Assembly: GCA_039654915.1 (NCBI GenBank)
Contig: CM077596.1
Location: forward strand, 70,495,751-70,559,750
Source: Aquilaria yunnanensis
Lineage: Eukaryota > Streptophyta > Magnoliopsida > Malvales > Thymelaeaceae
Reading direction: 5' to 3'
Length of the DNA stretch: 64,000 nt
A program made the translations under genes and the position numbers. Shown here piece by piece: positions 1 to 10,990 of the stretch; the first letter of the stretch is position 1, and the number at the start of each line of letters is the position of its first letter. The notes under the pieces were generated by a model. It did no database searches. It was given only the letters and a program-made list of their open reading frames with translations, and had not been told where the DNA came from.

Positions 1-2100
1 GCTGCATTTCTTTTATGCAGAGAAAAAAAATCCTCAAAGTCGACAATTCTTAAAAATCCTCAAGGTCCACAATTCTTTCTGTACAAAAGGAGGATAGCCT
101 TTTTAATGGGTAGAAAATTTTGTTTAAAGAGAGAAAATTTCATCATAAGCTAGCCAAACCCCACAACCATTATTTCTCAACTGATTATTTATATGATTTC
201 ACGATCCTTTACCATTAAACCCAGGAAAGGTTACAACTACTTAAAGAACAATCGAAAAAGTACGAGGGATCTGCTTTCACCTCTGCCGATCCTCGCCCGA
301 ACCCAAATTGTCAAAGTAAAGAAACTTGACGCTGTAATTTATACAGAACCTTCCCCGTTATCCATTCATGACGCCAACAATCTGATTTTTCAATTTCCGA
401 TTTCAATGCATCCGTCTCTGGGAAAGTTACTCTTTTGGCAGGGAAAAACAAAATTCAAGCTGATCGGATTGGATCACATTCCATTTCAGCCTAGATAGAT
501 TGCCTGAGCAAAGGTGTATTGAACTGGGGTTAAACTGTAGTCCACATGACAAAACCAGTCCCCATTAAAGCATTCCCACATCACAACGACAAACATCTAA
601 TCCCCCAACACTTGACGTGATGACTAAGATATTGAGTAATATGGGGAGGCCAAGATTTCGAATTTTGGCCTCTCCACCTTACATCACGCGGTAATAAAGT
701 TGGTTTAATTGCTATTCTGGTTTCGAAAAAACTGACATATTCATTTTCTTAACTGGTAATACTAGTATATCCCCCACCGTGCACATATGATGCTTTTGAG
801 TACAAAAAAAAAAAAAACCAAGAAATGTCTAACAAGTGAGCTGGTGCAGTACGATAGCTTCTGGTTGAAGCTTGAACACCTGTTGCTCTGGACAGTTAGA
901 CCTTAAACGCTATTTAAAAATCCGTGTACCCGTCTGTGATCTGTCGATGCATTTATATTCCTACCCAGACAGGAAGGTAGAAGGACGTAAAAAACTATTG
1001 TACAGAATAGCCTGCCCTTGGGCAATTACCTTATAAGAACGGAGCCAATTATGGCACCGGCCACGGACAGGTTCAGAATGGCTCAGTTGGGTAATGCGGC
1101 AAAGGCTAGAACATCAGGCAGAGGTTAGAGAAAAGGTATGCAAGTGGGGAACCACTCAAGTACAAACCATGCATGCAACCTTGTAGCCCTCTCTTTTGAC
1201 CTTCTGATGGACCACTCTGTCTGTTGTTACACTCGACCCTGCTCATCAGATTCTCAATGGAAAGTTCTCGCTAATATGTTTTCCCACATTTACTTTCATT
1301 CGTCATCAGAATCATTCACTTGGTAAAAGCTACGGCAAAATCATTATAGCTTAAGAAAACAGAAAAGAATTTTCTGTGGGGACTAGAATGACTAAAGATG
1401 GGTGGTAAGCCATCAAAAAAGGAATCATCCGTTGCCATTTATGATATAAAAACCTTCATATCAAACATAATGAATTAACTTGAGGAGCTTTTGGCCATTT
1501 GGTAATTGGGTGACTATTGCCATCTCAACTAGCCTAACAGATTGATTTTACAAAATGCTGAGAAAAAAACCTCAGCGCCTCATTAGCTCAGTGATTGCTG
1601 ACCCCGAGAAATCAATATATCAAGAGATGAAGTTAAAGGCCCAAACGTAGGCTTCACAAGCAAGATATCAACCCCTAACAGAAGATTGCAACTAGAAAAC
1701 AACCAAGCAGAAAGCAAAAGGGAAGCTTTCTGAACATGTATACAAGGGGCAGGGGCAAGGGCAAGAGAAAGAGAGGAGCCATTGAAGTTGTGGTGGATGC
1801 GAGTGAGATCCAAATTGACAGGTACACCATGCATTGGCATATAACCATGGTAATCACTTTTCATATATAGTTAACACGTTTTGCAAGCAAAGTGCTCAAT
1901 CAGTACCCAAGCCTCAAGCTGCATACATATTTAAACAGAAAAACCAACTTCAACCTGAGAAGAACAACTCCTAGTTATCTAAAAAGGAACAAAAATGTCA
2001 CAATTTCTTCAAATGTGATATAACATGCCATTGTCCAGAACAAGTGATGACTACGGTTTAAATATCGAGCACCCAACCCCATCTAGGCAGAAGGAGAAAG
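1..2100. other. No gene supported; left flank
   Basis: I can support no complete gene here. Open frames are short, lack family resemblance and have no convincing splice partners. A GC-richer block near 1030-1110 followed on the minus strand by a good donor-like sequence (ATAAG then GTAATT) could be an exon of a minus-strand gene, but its only long frame has an internal stop and I do not recognise it. The part nearest 2100 is probably the 3' untranslated region of the small minus-strand gene that ends at 2107. Confidence 0.4.
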
Positions 2101-2106
2101 GCACCT

Positions 2107-2923
2107 TTACTCTGTCATAACAGGCTTATTTTCACTAGCTTTCGGTTTCTGCTCTTTGGGCTTCTGCTCTTCATTTTTCCTGAAATATCAACAAATTGTA
2201 GACCGATAATAAAAAACAAACAAAAAACTCATTTGAGTTAATCTAACATATCACATAATTTCCAAGAACTGAGAAGGCACAAAAGTTAAAAGGCAAACAA
2301 CAAAACCATTACAAGATTCATCAGTTTAAGAAGCCTGAGCAGCCATCAGAGTAATTCATCATAAATCAAGGGTAGGACGTGTGAGACCAACCCCATTCAA
2401 ATCATAAGCTTAACAAGACTCATGCAAAGTCAACAGTGGCAGAAAGAATAATACGCATATAACGCTACGACAGGTTCTTGCAAACATTTTATAGCCGGGT
2501 AGCAGCATTGTCTTTCAAAAAAAAACACACACTGATTAAGTACTTAGCAATTTCAAGGGTCCACCATACTCACGTATCTAAGCTAAGGAGACATGATTTC
2601 ATACCATAATCTCTATAACACAAGGAACACGAAACTAACTCAGAAATCATGCTAACTACAAGTCCATTCCGAAAATCTTATTAGACTTCGGCTCCATACT
2701 TCTGTTCTCCTCAACTCCTACAGAACCCAGAACTACGTTTTGAACTTAACCCAAACGAATTAAGAAAGAAATAAAAACCACAGAAAAGCAGCTTAAAATT
2801 CAAATTATATTGCCACGAAAATACTCACATAATTTATAATTTTACAACCAGATGTTTTAAAACAAAAAAGAACAAAAACATTATATAAAAGCGCATTCCC
2901 CCGAGTTGATTAAACTATTAAAT

Positions 2924-2954
<31 letters not shown>

Positions 2955-3023
2955 CTTATCGGAGGCGCCACCCTTCTGGCTGAGGAAGGAGCGGAAAAGA
3001 GGAGAGTTAACGTCGTAAATCAT
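2107..3023 (-). CDS. Small conserved-looking 47-aa protein, two exons
   Basis: Two coding exons read on the minus strand: 3023-2953 (71 nt) and 2179-2107 (73 nt), joined in frame across an intron of about 773 bp. The product is 47 residues. It begins MIYDVNSPLFRSFLSQKGG, and its second half is lysine- and glutamate-rich with a short internal repeat (EQKPKEQKPK), ending in MTE. There is no membrane segment or signal peptide. The acceptor is TTTCAG with a good context. The donor falls exactly at the edge of a (GT)n microsatellite, so it reads AG followed by GTGTGTGT. The ATG follows a GC-richer leader containing CTAGGGTTT, a sequence common at plant 5' ends. I do not recognise a characterised family. 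The clean exon join, codon-like composition and tiny size suggest a real small plant gene. The main alternative is a short reading frame of a longer transcript. Confidence 0.7.
2924..2952. repeat. (CA)n microsatellite at a splice donor
   Basis: An uninterrupted CA dinucleotide run. On the minus strand it is (GT)n and supplies the 5' splice site of the 47-aa gene. Confidence 0.95.
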
Positions 3024-3932
3024 TTTTCCCGGCGGTAACAAACCCTAGCAGCTTCGACGATCTTCGATAACGATCTCAAATCGGCGTTTCTCGGGGTTGG
3101 GAATTAGTCCAGGAGCCGCATTTTATGCGAAAAGTTTGGTTATGGGCCATAAACTTCAGCTGCCGTTTTGCTTCTCAGAGAAAGCCCATGATCAACAAGC
3201 CCAATAGAGTAATGGATCAGACTTCCCAAAAGCTTGTACAACGCTGCACATGGTCATAAAATACTTTAATTTTTTATATTCATATAAAAATACTTCATTC
3301 CAATTACTAGTTAATCAAATGATATCTTATAAACCAATTACATATAACATTTAAGAATAACAAGAATACATAAATTGGTCACTAAAAAACAATGCATTTA
3401 TACAATATCAAATAAGAGAAAAAGAATCAGATTAAACAGAAACCTTTCAATTACTTCATTTCAATAAATAAAAAAAAATTTCTTTAATGCTTCGCTATTT
3501 AAGTTTGTACTAGGAATAATTTTGCTTTCCCCAATATAAGAACTGGTCCACGAGCGCAAGCGTCCACATGATCCGTTGACCAACTCGTTGCCCTTTTCTT
3601 TTTCTTTTAGCACTACGATGTTACTTATATTCTGCATTTTCTTAGTGATAAATGTGATGTATATGGTCATCGGCTCCTAGTCTTCAGACCGAACCAAACA
3701 GATGATGTGTAATATGTAAATGATTTAGGTTTCATTTGTGAACAAAAAAAATTTTCATTTGGGTAAAAAGATTTTGTTGTTGTTGTTATTGTTATTATTA
3801 TTATTACTACTATTATAGTACTTTGGTTAATTTAATGATGATTTAAAATGATTTTAAAATCTATAAAGGTGAAGGTTATGTTTGACTCAGGTTTCAATTT
3901 AGTATTAAAAAGTTGATAAAAAAAATTATTTA

Positions 3933-4286
3933 ATCCTCCATCCGTCTAAAAAAAACGAAACCTTTTCCTTTTTTGACTGCCTCAAAAAGAATGAAACATT
4001 TATCTTTTTAGAAAGTTTTTAATTTCTAATTTACTTTATTATCTTCATTTAAACTCTTACTACACAAAATCCGATAAAGAATATTTTTTTAATTGTCATT
4101 TAATCTCTAAAGCACAAAACCCAAAAATAATATTTTTTTTAATCTTCATTCAACCTCTTACTACATAAAATAAAAAAAATTAATTTTAGTTACATGGAAA
4201 AAAAATTTAAAAAAAACACAAATTATATATATCTTATTCTCCGTATATAAAGAAACATTTCATTTATTATAGGACGGATGAAGTAA
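3933..4286. mobile_element. Stowaway-type MITE
   Basis: The left end reads ATCCTCCATCCGTCT and the right end, reversed, reads TTACTTCATCCGTCC. These are close to the CTCCCTCCGTCCC terminal repeat of Stowaway MITEs. Both sides are flanked by TA (3931-3932 and 4287-4288). The interior is AT-rich, non-coding and partly self-complementary. It would be moved by a Tc1/mariner transposase in trans. Confidence 0.75.
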
Positions 4287-4289
4287 TAG

Positions 4290-5660
4290 TTTTTAACTTT
4301 AAAAATTTTGAACAACCTAAAGTATTCAAATCATTGACACTAGTTACAATTGATATTGCTAATGGGTTAATGCTAGTGGGTAAGATAAATGTCAAATTAA
4401 GCATAGCAAGGCAAATGCACGGACAATGTAGATTAAGGAAATAAATCCGCTAACAAAACCTATGGTTTCCTTCAAAGGAAGAAAAATGGTTAAAAAGTAA
4501 CCTTGTTAATTACTTTGAAGACTTTGGTCAATGAAACATTTACTTCAATTTTACGGTTGACTTTTGTGAGCAACGTCACCAGGAATTTTTTTTTCTTCTT
4601 AAAAAGCGCTCTCTCTTCCCCCCGGACTTAATCCGGACACTAAAAGATCCACATCATCTATTCATGAAAGAAGCATTTTATTGACAAGTTAGTAAGTTAG
4701 CAGTTCAATAACAAGAAGCAATGTAAAGAAAAGCTCATTTACTGTAAAAACGATAATAAGCAATCGACAAGGTACCGCAATTATTAGTTGATATTTTTTT
4801 TTTCCTCGTGGATTAGTTTACGATAAAAAAAAAAATCCAATAAATCTAATGATTTGTCACCATAATTTCGTCACCAAAATAGTAGTCACCTTAACTTGAT
4901 CCGGGTGTTTATCGTCGCTGAGGTTGTTAATTAGCGGGACATCATGCGTAGGGTCTTGAAAGGAGTGAGGAGGGCCGCCCAGCCAATCACAGTCGCAGCT
5001 TTCATCGGTGCCCTTCGCTCCCCCTACCAACCGCTTCCCCACGCCTACGGCCTACGGCCTATTACATAGTATTCCCTTCTTTTCCTCTTTTACCCCCAAT
5101 CTTTTCCTTTTTTTCGATTCTGCCCTTCCTCTTCGATCCCCTGGAGGCCTCTCACTTCTGCCATATAGTTACTTGATTGACCTCCCTGGAAATCCATTTT
5201 CCGTGTAAAGATACCTCCTACTTTCTGGACATAACCCGCAACCCATAAAAAATGTTGTTAGAAAATCTTAGCAAATTCAATTTTTTATGTTTCCCTCCAC
5301 ACAAGTATCAATCTATTTTACCAAATGCTTGCAATAAGTCTTTTTCTTTTAGTCAGAAGCAGAAAGAAGGAAGAAAGTTTAAGAGAGAAGAAAAGCACCA
5401 AATTTATGTGTTGAAAAAACATATTTCTGAGCATAACCACCACCAAGTGGGGAATGAAGTTCTCCATCAAAACTATTATTTGTTGAACTATGCTTACCAT
5501 CATAAGATTGAGAAGTAGAGTACCGTTAAGAGTGGCAATAACCTACAAAAAAATCCATTTAAAATGTGACAAATTGAAGTTTGGAGCGATAGCTGCCTGA
5601 ATAGCTTTCATAAGAACTCTTGCAAAAAACAAGAGATTAAACGTCTATCCTTTAACTACA
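4290..5660. other. Gene-free intergenic stretch
   Basis: AT-rich intergenic DNA with one GC-richer patch near 4900-5210. Frames here are short and unlike any family I know. Nothing is supported. Confidence 0.4.
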
Positions 5661-5667
5661 TGAGGCA

Positions 5668-5919
5668 TTAATATTCGTTAAAATCCAAGCAGCTGCTTCC
5701 ATCCAATAAGAAGTTTGCTGAGCTCCCATGAATAACAATGAGGATTTGGGAGTGTTCAAAGGCAGTGTAGAAGAAAGAACTCCACACTCTCCTTGTTGTG
5801 ATAACTTGTTGCCTTAAAGCATCTATTCTTCTTATAATGGGCTGAGTATGAAAAATAGCATTTTGAATAATAAACTCATTCTGACCTAACCATATAGTCC
5901 AAATATAGAGACTAAACAC
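5668..5919 (-). pseudogene. Fragment resembling the C-terminal part of a plant LINE polyprotein
   Basis: An open stretch of about 83 codons on the minus strand contains YIWTIWLGQNEFIIQ followed by a region rich in I, R and Q. This resembles the segment between the reverse-transcriptase zinc-binding region and RNase H in plant LINE proteins, where a W-x-I-W-x-x-R/Q-N motif is typical. There is no reverse transcriptase core on either side, so at most a decayed piece remains. The resemblance rests on a short motif and could be chance. Confidence 0.35.
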
Positions 5920-6052
5920 AATATCAAATTAAATTCTATTACAATTGAGAGGCTAAAATCATTGTAAACCAAAATGAAATATGTCTAGTAAGTGGAGAGG
6001 AACAAAAATTATCTCATACTTTCGAAATGCCTAGACATTCCCAAAATATATA

Positions 6053-6524
6053 CTACCTCTGTCCCAAATTCTTCGCATTATTTTAGTTTTTTTACTTAAG
6101 TTTAACTTAAATTTATTAATATTAATACTCCCTCCGTCTCATTTTCTTTGTTCCATTTGACTTTTTTGGCTAGTTTGACTTGAATTTATTTATATTATTA
6201 TTTGTTATAAAAAATTATATATATATATAAACAATAGGTTTTAATTTATCATTCATATAGAAAGGTTTTCAATTTATATACTAAAATATTAAAAATAAAA
6301 ATCATAGATTATTGTTGAAAAGTGAATGATGCAAAGAATTTAGAACGAATGAAGTATTTGCTAAATTTTTTTTATGATTTATATTTAACAACTGTAAATC
6401 TTATAATTTATAAATAAAAAATTTAAAAAAATTGTTTTAGAAAAAATTAATATAAATAACTTTAATTTAAATTTAAGTTAAAAAATTAAAATAATACAAA
6501 AAACTCAGGACTCAGGACAGAGAA
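6053..6524. mobile_element. Stowaway-type MITE (outer, interrupted)
   Basis: Left end CTACCTCTGTCCC pairs with the reversed right end TTCTCTGTCC, and TA flanks both sides (6051-6052, 6525-6526). The arms continue as imperfect inverted repeats: TATTTTAGTTTTT on the left matches TTTAATT-type sequence on the right. A second MITE at 6128-6354 interrupts it. Confidence 0.65.
6128..6354. mobile_element. Stowaway-type MITE inserted in another MITE
   Basis: Begins CTCCCTCCGTCTC, the canonical Stowaway end, and finishes with the reverse of CTTCATTCGTTC, flanked by TA at 6126-6127 and 6355-6356. A related remnant occurs near 43,420-43,557. Confidence 0.75.
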
Positions 6525-6537
6525 TACATTCAGCGCT

Positions 6538-6611
6538 AAAGAGACCTCCTTGTACTCCAATAAATCTATGAAACAAAGAGACCCCCTTGTATTCCAATAA
6601 ATCTATGAAAC
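6538..6611 (+). repeat. 37-bp tandem duplication
   Basis: Two adjacent copies of a 37-bp unit, 6538-6574 and 6575-6611, beginning AAAGAGACC and ending CTATGAAAC, with only two substitutions between them. Confidence 0.9.
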
Positions 6612-6945
6612 ATGATATTTTGACGACTTTGTGTATGCGAAAATTTCCTAATCTCGCCATAACAGTATATTTGTCTATAGACAACTCATGATGTGTAATT
6701 GAAATAGCCAGATGCCGCTGGGTCGCTGACGGTTGACCAATGGAAAATATATTTTTCTAGGGTCTAATGTCAGCAGTAGAGATGTAGCTAAAAATTGAGC
6801 CTGTGGGCAGCATATGAGGAAATTTGGGTGGGTTGTTAACATGTATAATTTTAAAATTAATAATAAAAATATTAAATAATATTATATATAAACTCATTAA
6901 ATTAAAAAATTTATAATAATTAAATTCAATTTAAAAGTTTATAAC

Positions 6946-7197
6946 TTAAAATTTAACAAAACAATTCTTCAAATCCCTAAAATCATCAAGTATTGAATTC
7001 ACACTGAAAATCTCTATAATATCTTTTTTAACATATAAATGTAAACCATCAACAGGAAAATCTTTGTCCATCTTGTTTCTCAATTTGATTTTTATAATTG
7101 TTTTAGCTAACAAGATACATTTTTTAGTGACAGTTAATACATGAAGAGTCAACATCAAATGGATCAGTCTGTCAGTCTTAATCCCATATATCATCAC
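6946..7197 (-). pseudogene. C-terminal relic of a ZMYM1-like hAT transposase
   Basis: The minus-strand frame reads DRLIHLMLTLHVLTVT, then IIKIKLRNKMDKDFPVDGLH, then IIEIFSVNSILDDFRDLKN. This follows the order of the C-terminal hAT dimerisation region of plant zinc-finger MYM-type/TTF transposases (DRLIRLVLTLPVSTAT-ER-FS, then K-RLRNKM, then the DFR-LK end). The glutamate and arginine of the usual T-E-R block read as lysines, so this copy is unlikely to be functional. Only the last 80 or so residues survive. The rest is missing, and the fold-back insertion begins 170 bp away. Confidence 0.7.
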
Positions 7198-7429
7198 TAG
7201 AACCTAAAAAATTTTTAGACACTTAAGAATTAATTTACCTAACCAGATTGTATCATGACTACTTGAGAATCACAATATAATTAACCTAAATCAACCTAAA
7301 ATTATGCAAAACAAATATAATGAAAAATTTGCTTGTAGAATTTTTTTTTTCTTAGTGATGGAACAGGGAAGATTCTACAATACCCACCCCCGAAAATGGG
7401 GTAACCATGCCCCCCAATTAGAGATGTTC

Positions 7430-7735
7430 AGTGGGCCGGTCCTGACACGGCCCGGCTCGGGACCGGCTCGCTTGGAGCACGGCCCAAGCACGTCCAAGAC
7501 CGGCACGGCCCAGGACCGCGTCAAGCCCGGCTGCATGTGGGCCGTATATGGGCCTGGAGGAGGGGGGGGAGGGAGGTGGGCTCGGCACGGCCCAGGGACG
7601 GGTTGGGCTCGGCTCGGCACGGCTCGGCACGGCGGCACGGGACCGGCACGGCGGACGGCACGGGACCGGCACTGGACCGGCCCGGGACCGGCACGGGACC
7701 GGTGCGGCGCAACGGCAGGGACAAGTCCAACGGCC
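7430..7735. repeat. Left subterminal GC-rich repeats of the hAT element
   Basis: Many variants of GGGACCGGCACGG and CGGCTCGGCACGG in both orientations. Such subterminal clusters typically bind hAT transposases through the BED finger. The apparent open frames here on both strands are by-products of GC-rich repeats. Confidence 0.85.
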
Positions 7736-7880
7736 AGAATTTTCAAAAAAAAAGGGCAAATGACAACTTAGGTCCTTTTAACGGTTGGCAGCATTTTCTG
7801 GACCCCAGAATTTACATTTTTGCCCCCTCCAACAATTATTTTCTAAGGGTATTTTAGGCCAAAAAAAATAAGGCCTTCCC

Positions 7881-7890
7881 CTATAAATAG
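7881..7890 (+). promoter_or_regulatory. Probable TATA box of the hAT transposase gene
   Basis: CTATAAATAG lies about 165 bp before the transposase ATG in a pyrimidine-rich leader context. Confidence 0.6.
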
Positions 7891-8053
7891 GGAGGCCATT
7901 TGCACCATTTCTTCACACCAATCTTAGCAATCTCTCCTTCTCTACTCATATATTCTCTCATTTCTTTCAAGCAGTCAATATTATTTTCTCCATTCTCACT
8001 CAATTCTCAATTACTTTCGAAACTTGTGTTTTGCTCAATTTTGCCTCACACAA

Positions 8054-10225
8054 ATGGCATCAAGAGGAAAGGGAAAAGCCTCAAGCTCTTCATCCCGCAC
8101 CGGTTTGAGGTCATTTTTTCGTGGCCTTTCTCGACCGGCGACCCGTGGGACTCATATCCAACAAACTAACGATGACGAGCAATTCGATATGAGTCAATAC
8201 GACTTGGGCCTCGATGATCAACTTTCTGATGACGACGTTGAGGAGGTGGAGGCAACGGCAGCAGGGAATGTTGGTGGAGGAGATGGTTCTGAACAAACCC
8301 CGACAAGCCATCAAGCCGAACTTCCGGCAGAAGGTAAGACGGCGAGGCGCACCGCATGGGTTTGGGAGCATTTTGACCAAGTTTTTGAGAATGATAGTCA
8401 TGGAAACAATGCGAGGTTCGCACAGTGCAAACACTGCAAGCAAAAGCTCTCGCATAAGAAGAACGCTGGCACAGGAACACTGAGACGTCACATGGAATCA
8501 AAGCATCCGACTTTATATCCAGATGCAGCTACGAGTACCGGCGGTCAGACACAGCTTGCAAGCACTGCCGGTGGATCAGGTATTTTTAAATTTAATCAAA
8601 AAGATTGTAGAGAAGGCATGATAGAATGGATGATGTTAACTGAAAAACCATTTACACAATCGGAAGATAGACACATGGAAAAATGGATTACAACACACTT
8701 AAACCCTGCTTTTAAAAAAACATCTAGAACCACTGCTAGAAGGGAGGCATTTAAAAGTTATGAAGCTGGTAAATCAAACTTACAAGCATGCTTCTCTGCT
8801 TTAGATCACTCTATCTCATTTACTAGTGACATGTGGACTTCACCACTAGGACAAGATTATTATTGTATAACTGCACATTGGATTGATGATAGTTGGGTTA
8901 TTCAAAAACGTATCATTGCATTTAAGTGGATGGAGGTCGATCATACTGGTTGGAACATATTCAATGTAATTTCAGAATGTTTTAAAGAATATTTTTGTCA
9001 TGACAAGGTTTTTAGCATAACATTTGATAATGCATCAAACAACGATGTCGCGGCTGAGACATTGAAGGAATCACTACAACCTGTCCGTGATGCCGCATTT
9101 TTTCATATTAGGTGTATATGTCATATTTTAAACTTAGCTGTCCAAAAAGGTCTTCAAGTTTTGAGTAATGAAATTACTCCAATTAGGTGGGCACTCCACT
9201 ATTTAAAGTCAAGGCCGAAAGTTTCTAAAGAATTTAAGCAATATTGTCTGGAAAATGGCCTCGAATTTAGTTGGAAACGTTTTAAACTTGATTGCCCTAC
9301 CCGATGGAACTCCACTTTTGAGATGTTGATAGATGCTATGCCATTTGCTGCATACATGACATGTTTTATAAATGTCAGAGAAAAGAACACGATTTTGAAA
9401 CAAGAGATGTGGGATAAACTGTCAAAATTGGCTGCTGTGCTGCGATATTTTTATGATGCCACTGTTTTTTGCTCCGGTGTATACTATCCCACATCGCACA
9501 AAGTTTTAATGCATATGGTCAACATTGCATGGGTTTTGAACCAATACAAAGATGACGAGTTCTTAAAAGACACAATTAAATCCATGAAAGATAAATGGAT
9601 TTCATATTTCAGTACTATACCCCCAATCTACTTAGTTGCAGCTACACTAGACCCGACCGTAAGAATCACAGGTACGCAACAGCTACTTGAGGGTTATTAT
9701 AGTTTCTTAGAAATTACACATATTTCTGTTCATCCTATAATTGCCTCTATTGATGAGCACTTGCGAGAGTTATTTAAGATATATGTCAGTCGGCATAAGG
9801 ATAAGGTTGCAAACACTACTTCATCTACCATCGCATCTTCATCGGCCTCATTGTCATTCAATCCGGCTGAACGACTCCTCAAACGGCCCCGTGCTGCCGC
9901 ATCCGGTCTTACTGAAGTGGACGCATACCTTAACCTTGTTTGGGAGAATAGTGAGACCGAGATTCTAGACTGGTGGAAAGCAAGAAGTAACAAATTTCCA
10001 ATACTCTCCATCATTGCCAAAGAAGTTCTAGCTGTTCCCGTCTCAACCGTTGCATCGGAATCCGCTTTCAGCGCTGGAAAGCGTGTCATTTCAGAGAGAC
10101 GCGCAAGGCTATCACCAGATTCAGTTGAAGTTTGTATATGCAACCGTGATTGGGGTCTTGCAGCTTGCAGATTACAAGACCACAAGAGTTCTGACGAAGA
10201 AAACCCCGATGAGGTAGATGCTTAA
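8054..10225 (+). CDS. hAT-family transposase (BED finger, RICESLEEPER-like)
   Basis: Single-exon gene for 723 residues, a normal length for plant hAT transposases. The start MASRGKGKASSSSSRTG is the first ATG of the frame after the TATA box. A BED zinc finger spans about residues 100-155 with ligands C125, C128, H146 and H151. The RNase H-like core follows, with likely catalytic aspartates D259 (TSDMWTS) and D325 (FDNASNN), then the R-C-I-C-H-I-L-N-L block and CPTRWNST. The C-terminal hAT dimerisation region covers about 630-705 and includes VASESAFSAGKRVISERR, where E669 is the likely third catalytic residue. No frameshift or stop interrupts it. The product would cut and rejoin the element's own ends in the nucleus. 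Assigning the three acidic residues is by alignment in mind to the Hermes/hAT pattern and is not computed. Confidence 0.95.
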   Translation: MASRGKGKASSSSSRTGLRSFFRGLSRPATRGTHIQQTNDDEQFDMSQYDLGLDDQLSDDDVEEVEATAAGNVGGGDGSEQTPTSHQAELPAEGKTARRTAWVWEHFDQVFENDSHGNNARFAQCKHCKQKLSHKKNAGTGTLRRHMESKHPTLYPDAATSTGGQTQLASTAGGSGIFKFNQKDCREGMIEWMMLTEKPFTQSEDRHMEKWITTHLNPAFKKTSRTTARREAFKSYEAGKSNLQACFSALDHSISFTSDMWTSPLGQDYYCITAHWIDDSWVIQKRIIAFKWMEVDHTGWNIFNVISECFKEYFCHDKVFSITFDNASNNDVAAETLKESLQPVRDAAFFHIRCICHILNLAVQKGLQVLSNEITPIRWALHYLKSRPKVSKEFKQYCLENGLEFSWKRFKLDCPTRWNSTFEMLIDAMPFAAYMTCFINVREKNTILKQEMWDKLSKLAAVLRYFYDATVFCSGVYYPTSHKVLMHMVNIAWVLNQYKDDEFLKDTIKSMKDKWISYFSTIPPIYLVAATLDPTVRITGTQQLLEGYYSFLEITHISVHPIIASIDEHLRELFKIYVSRHKDKVANTTSSTIASSSASLSFNPAERLLKRPRAAASGLTEVDAYLNLVWENSETEILDWWKARSNKFPILSIIAKEVLAVPVSTVASESAFSAGKRVISERRARLSPDSVEVCICNRDWGLAACRLQDHKSSDEENPDEVDA

Positions 10226-10842
10226 ATCCACCACTTGCTCATCATTTACTTACTTTGTATTTGATCTGATTTTGCTGTGTAGCACAGATCGTACTTTTTA
10301 TTTTGCATTTAATTTTATGGAACGTTTGGCTATTGAGTAATGTAAAGCCCGTTCCATGGTATGTAAGTGCCGTTTGGCTTTAATATTAATAAAAGTTCAC
10401 ACCGGTGGTGGTGTTTTGCTCTTAAAACAAGTAATTATACAAAATATAAAGATAACCTTAGAATAAATATTTATCTAGTTTTTTTGTCATTATTTTATTT
10501 ACTGTCTTGTAAAGTAAAATCTTGGTAATCATGGTTTGTTTATTTAACATAAAGAAATAACAAAAAATGGTTTAACTCAAAATCAAATATATCAAAGTTT
10601 CCAAACTTTTTGGTCAATTTCTTACCTTTAACGTTTGATTAATTTAAAAGTCTAGTAGAATTGAAGATGAAGTGGAATTTAAGATAAACTAGATTATAAA
10701 ATATCACTTATAAAAAAACTCTCAGACTCTTGTTTTTATTAAGTTATTTAAAAGTGAAGACTAAAAAGTAGAGACTAAAAATTAAAAATAAAAACTAAAA
10801 CTTAAAATTAAAATTAAAATTACAATTTTAAAAATTAAAATT

Positions 10843-10990
10843 TTTCGGGCCAGCTCGGGTTCGGCCCGGGACCGGCATGGGACCGGGTCAGGACCGGCAC
10901 GTGTAAACACGGGCTGTGCCCGGGCCCAAATTAGTTAGGCCCAGGACCGGCCGGTCCGGTCCGGTCCCGGTCCGGGCAGCCCGTTTGAAC
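10843..10990. repeat. Right subterminal GC-rich repeats of the hAT element
   Basis: Copies of CGGCCCGGGACCGGC and GGTCCGGTCC motifs matching the left subterminal block, ending just before the right terminal repeat. Confidence 0.85.

Noticed and set aside
1583..1864. 93-codon minus-strand frame
   Set aside because: No family resemblance. It lies where the 3' untranslated region of the small minus-strand gene is expected, and another frame is open over the same stretch.
7304..7857. Long open frames on both strands in the GC-rich block
   Set aside because: They overlap in several frames, consist of Arg/Gly/Pro repeats and coincide with the hAT subterminal repeats. They reflect composition and are not genes.
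8024..8053. Earlier start for the hAT transposase
   Set aside because: The upstream extension begins with TTG, not ATG. The first ATG at 8054 gives the usual Ser-rich N-terminus.
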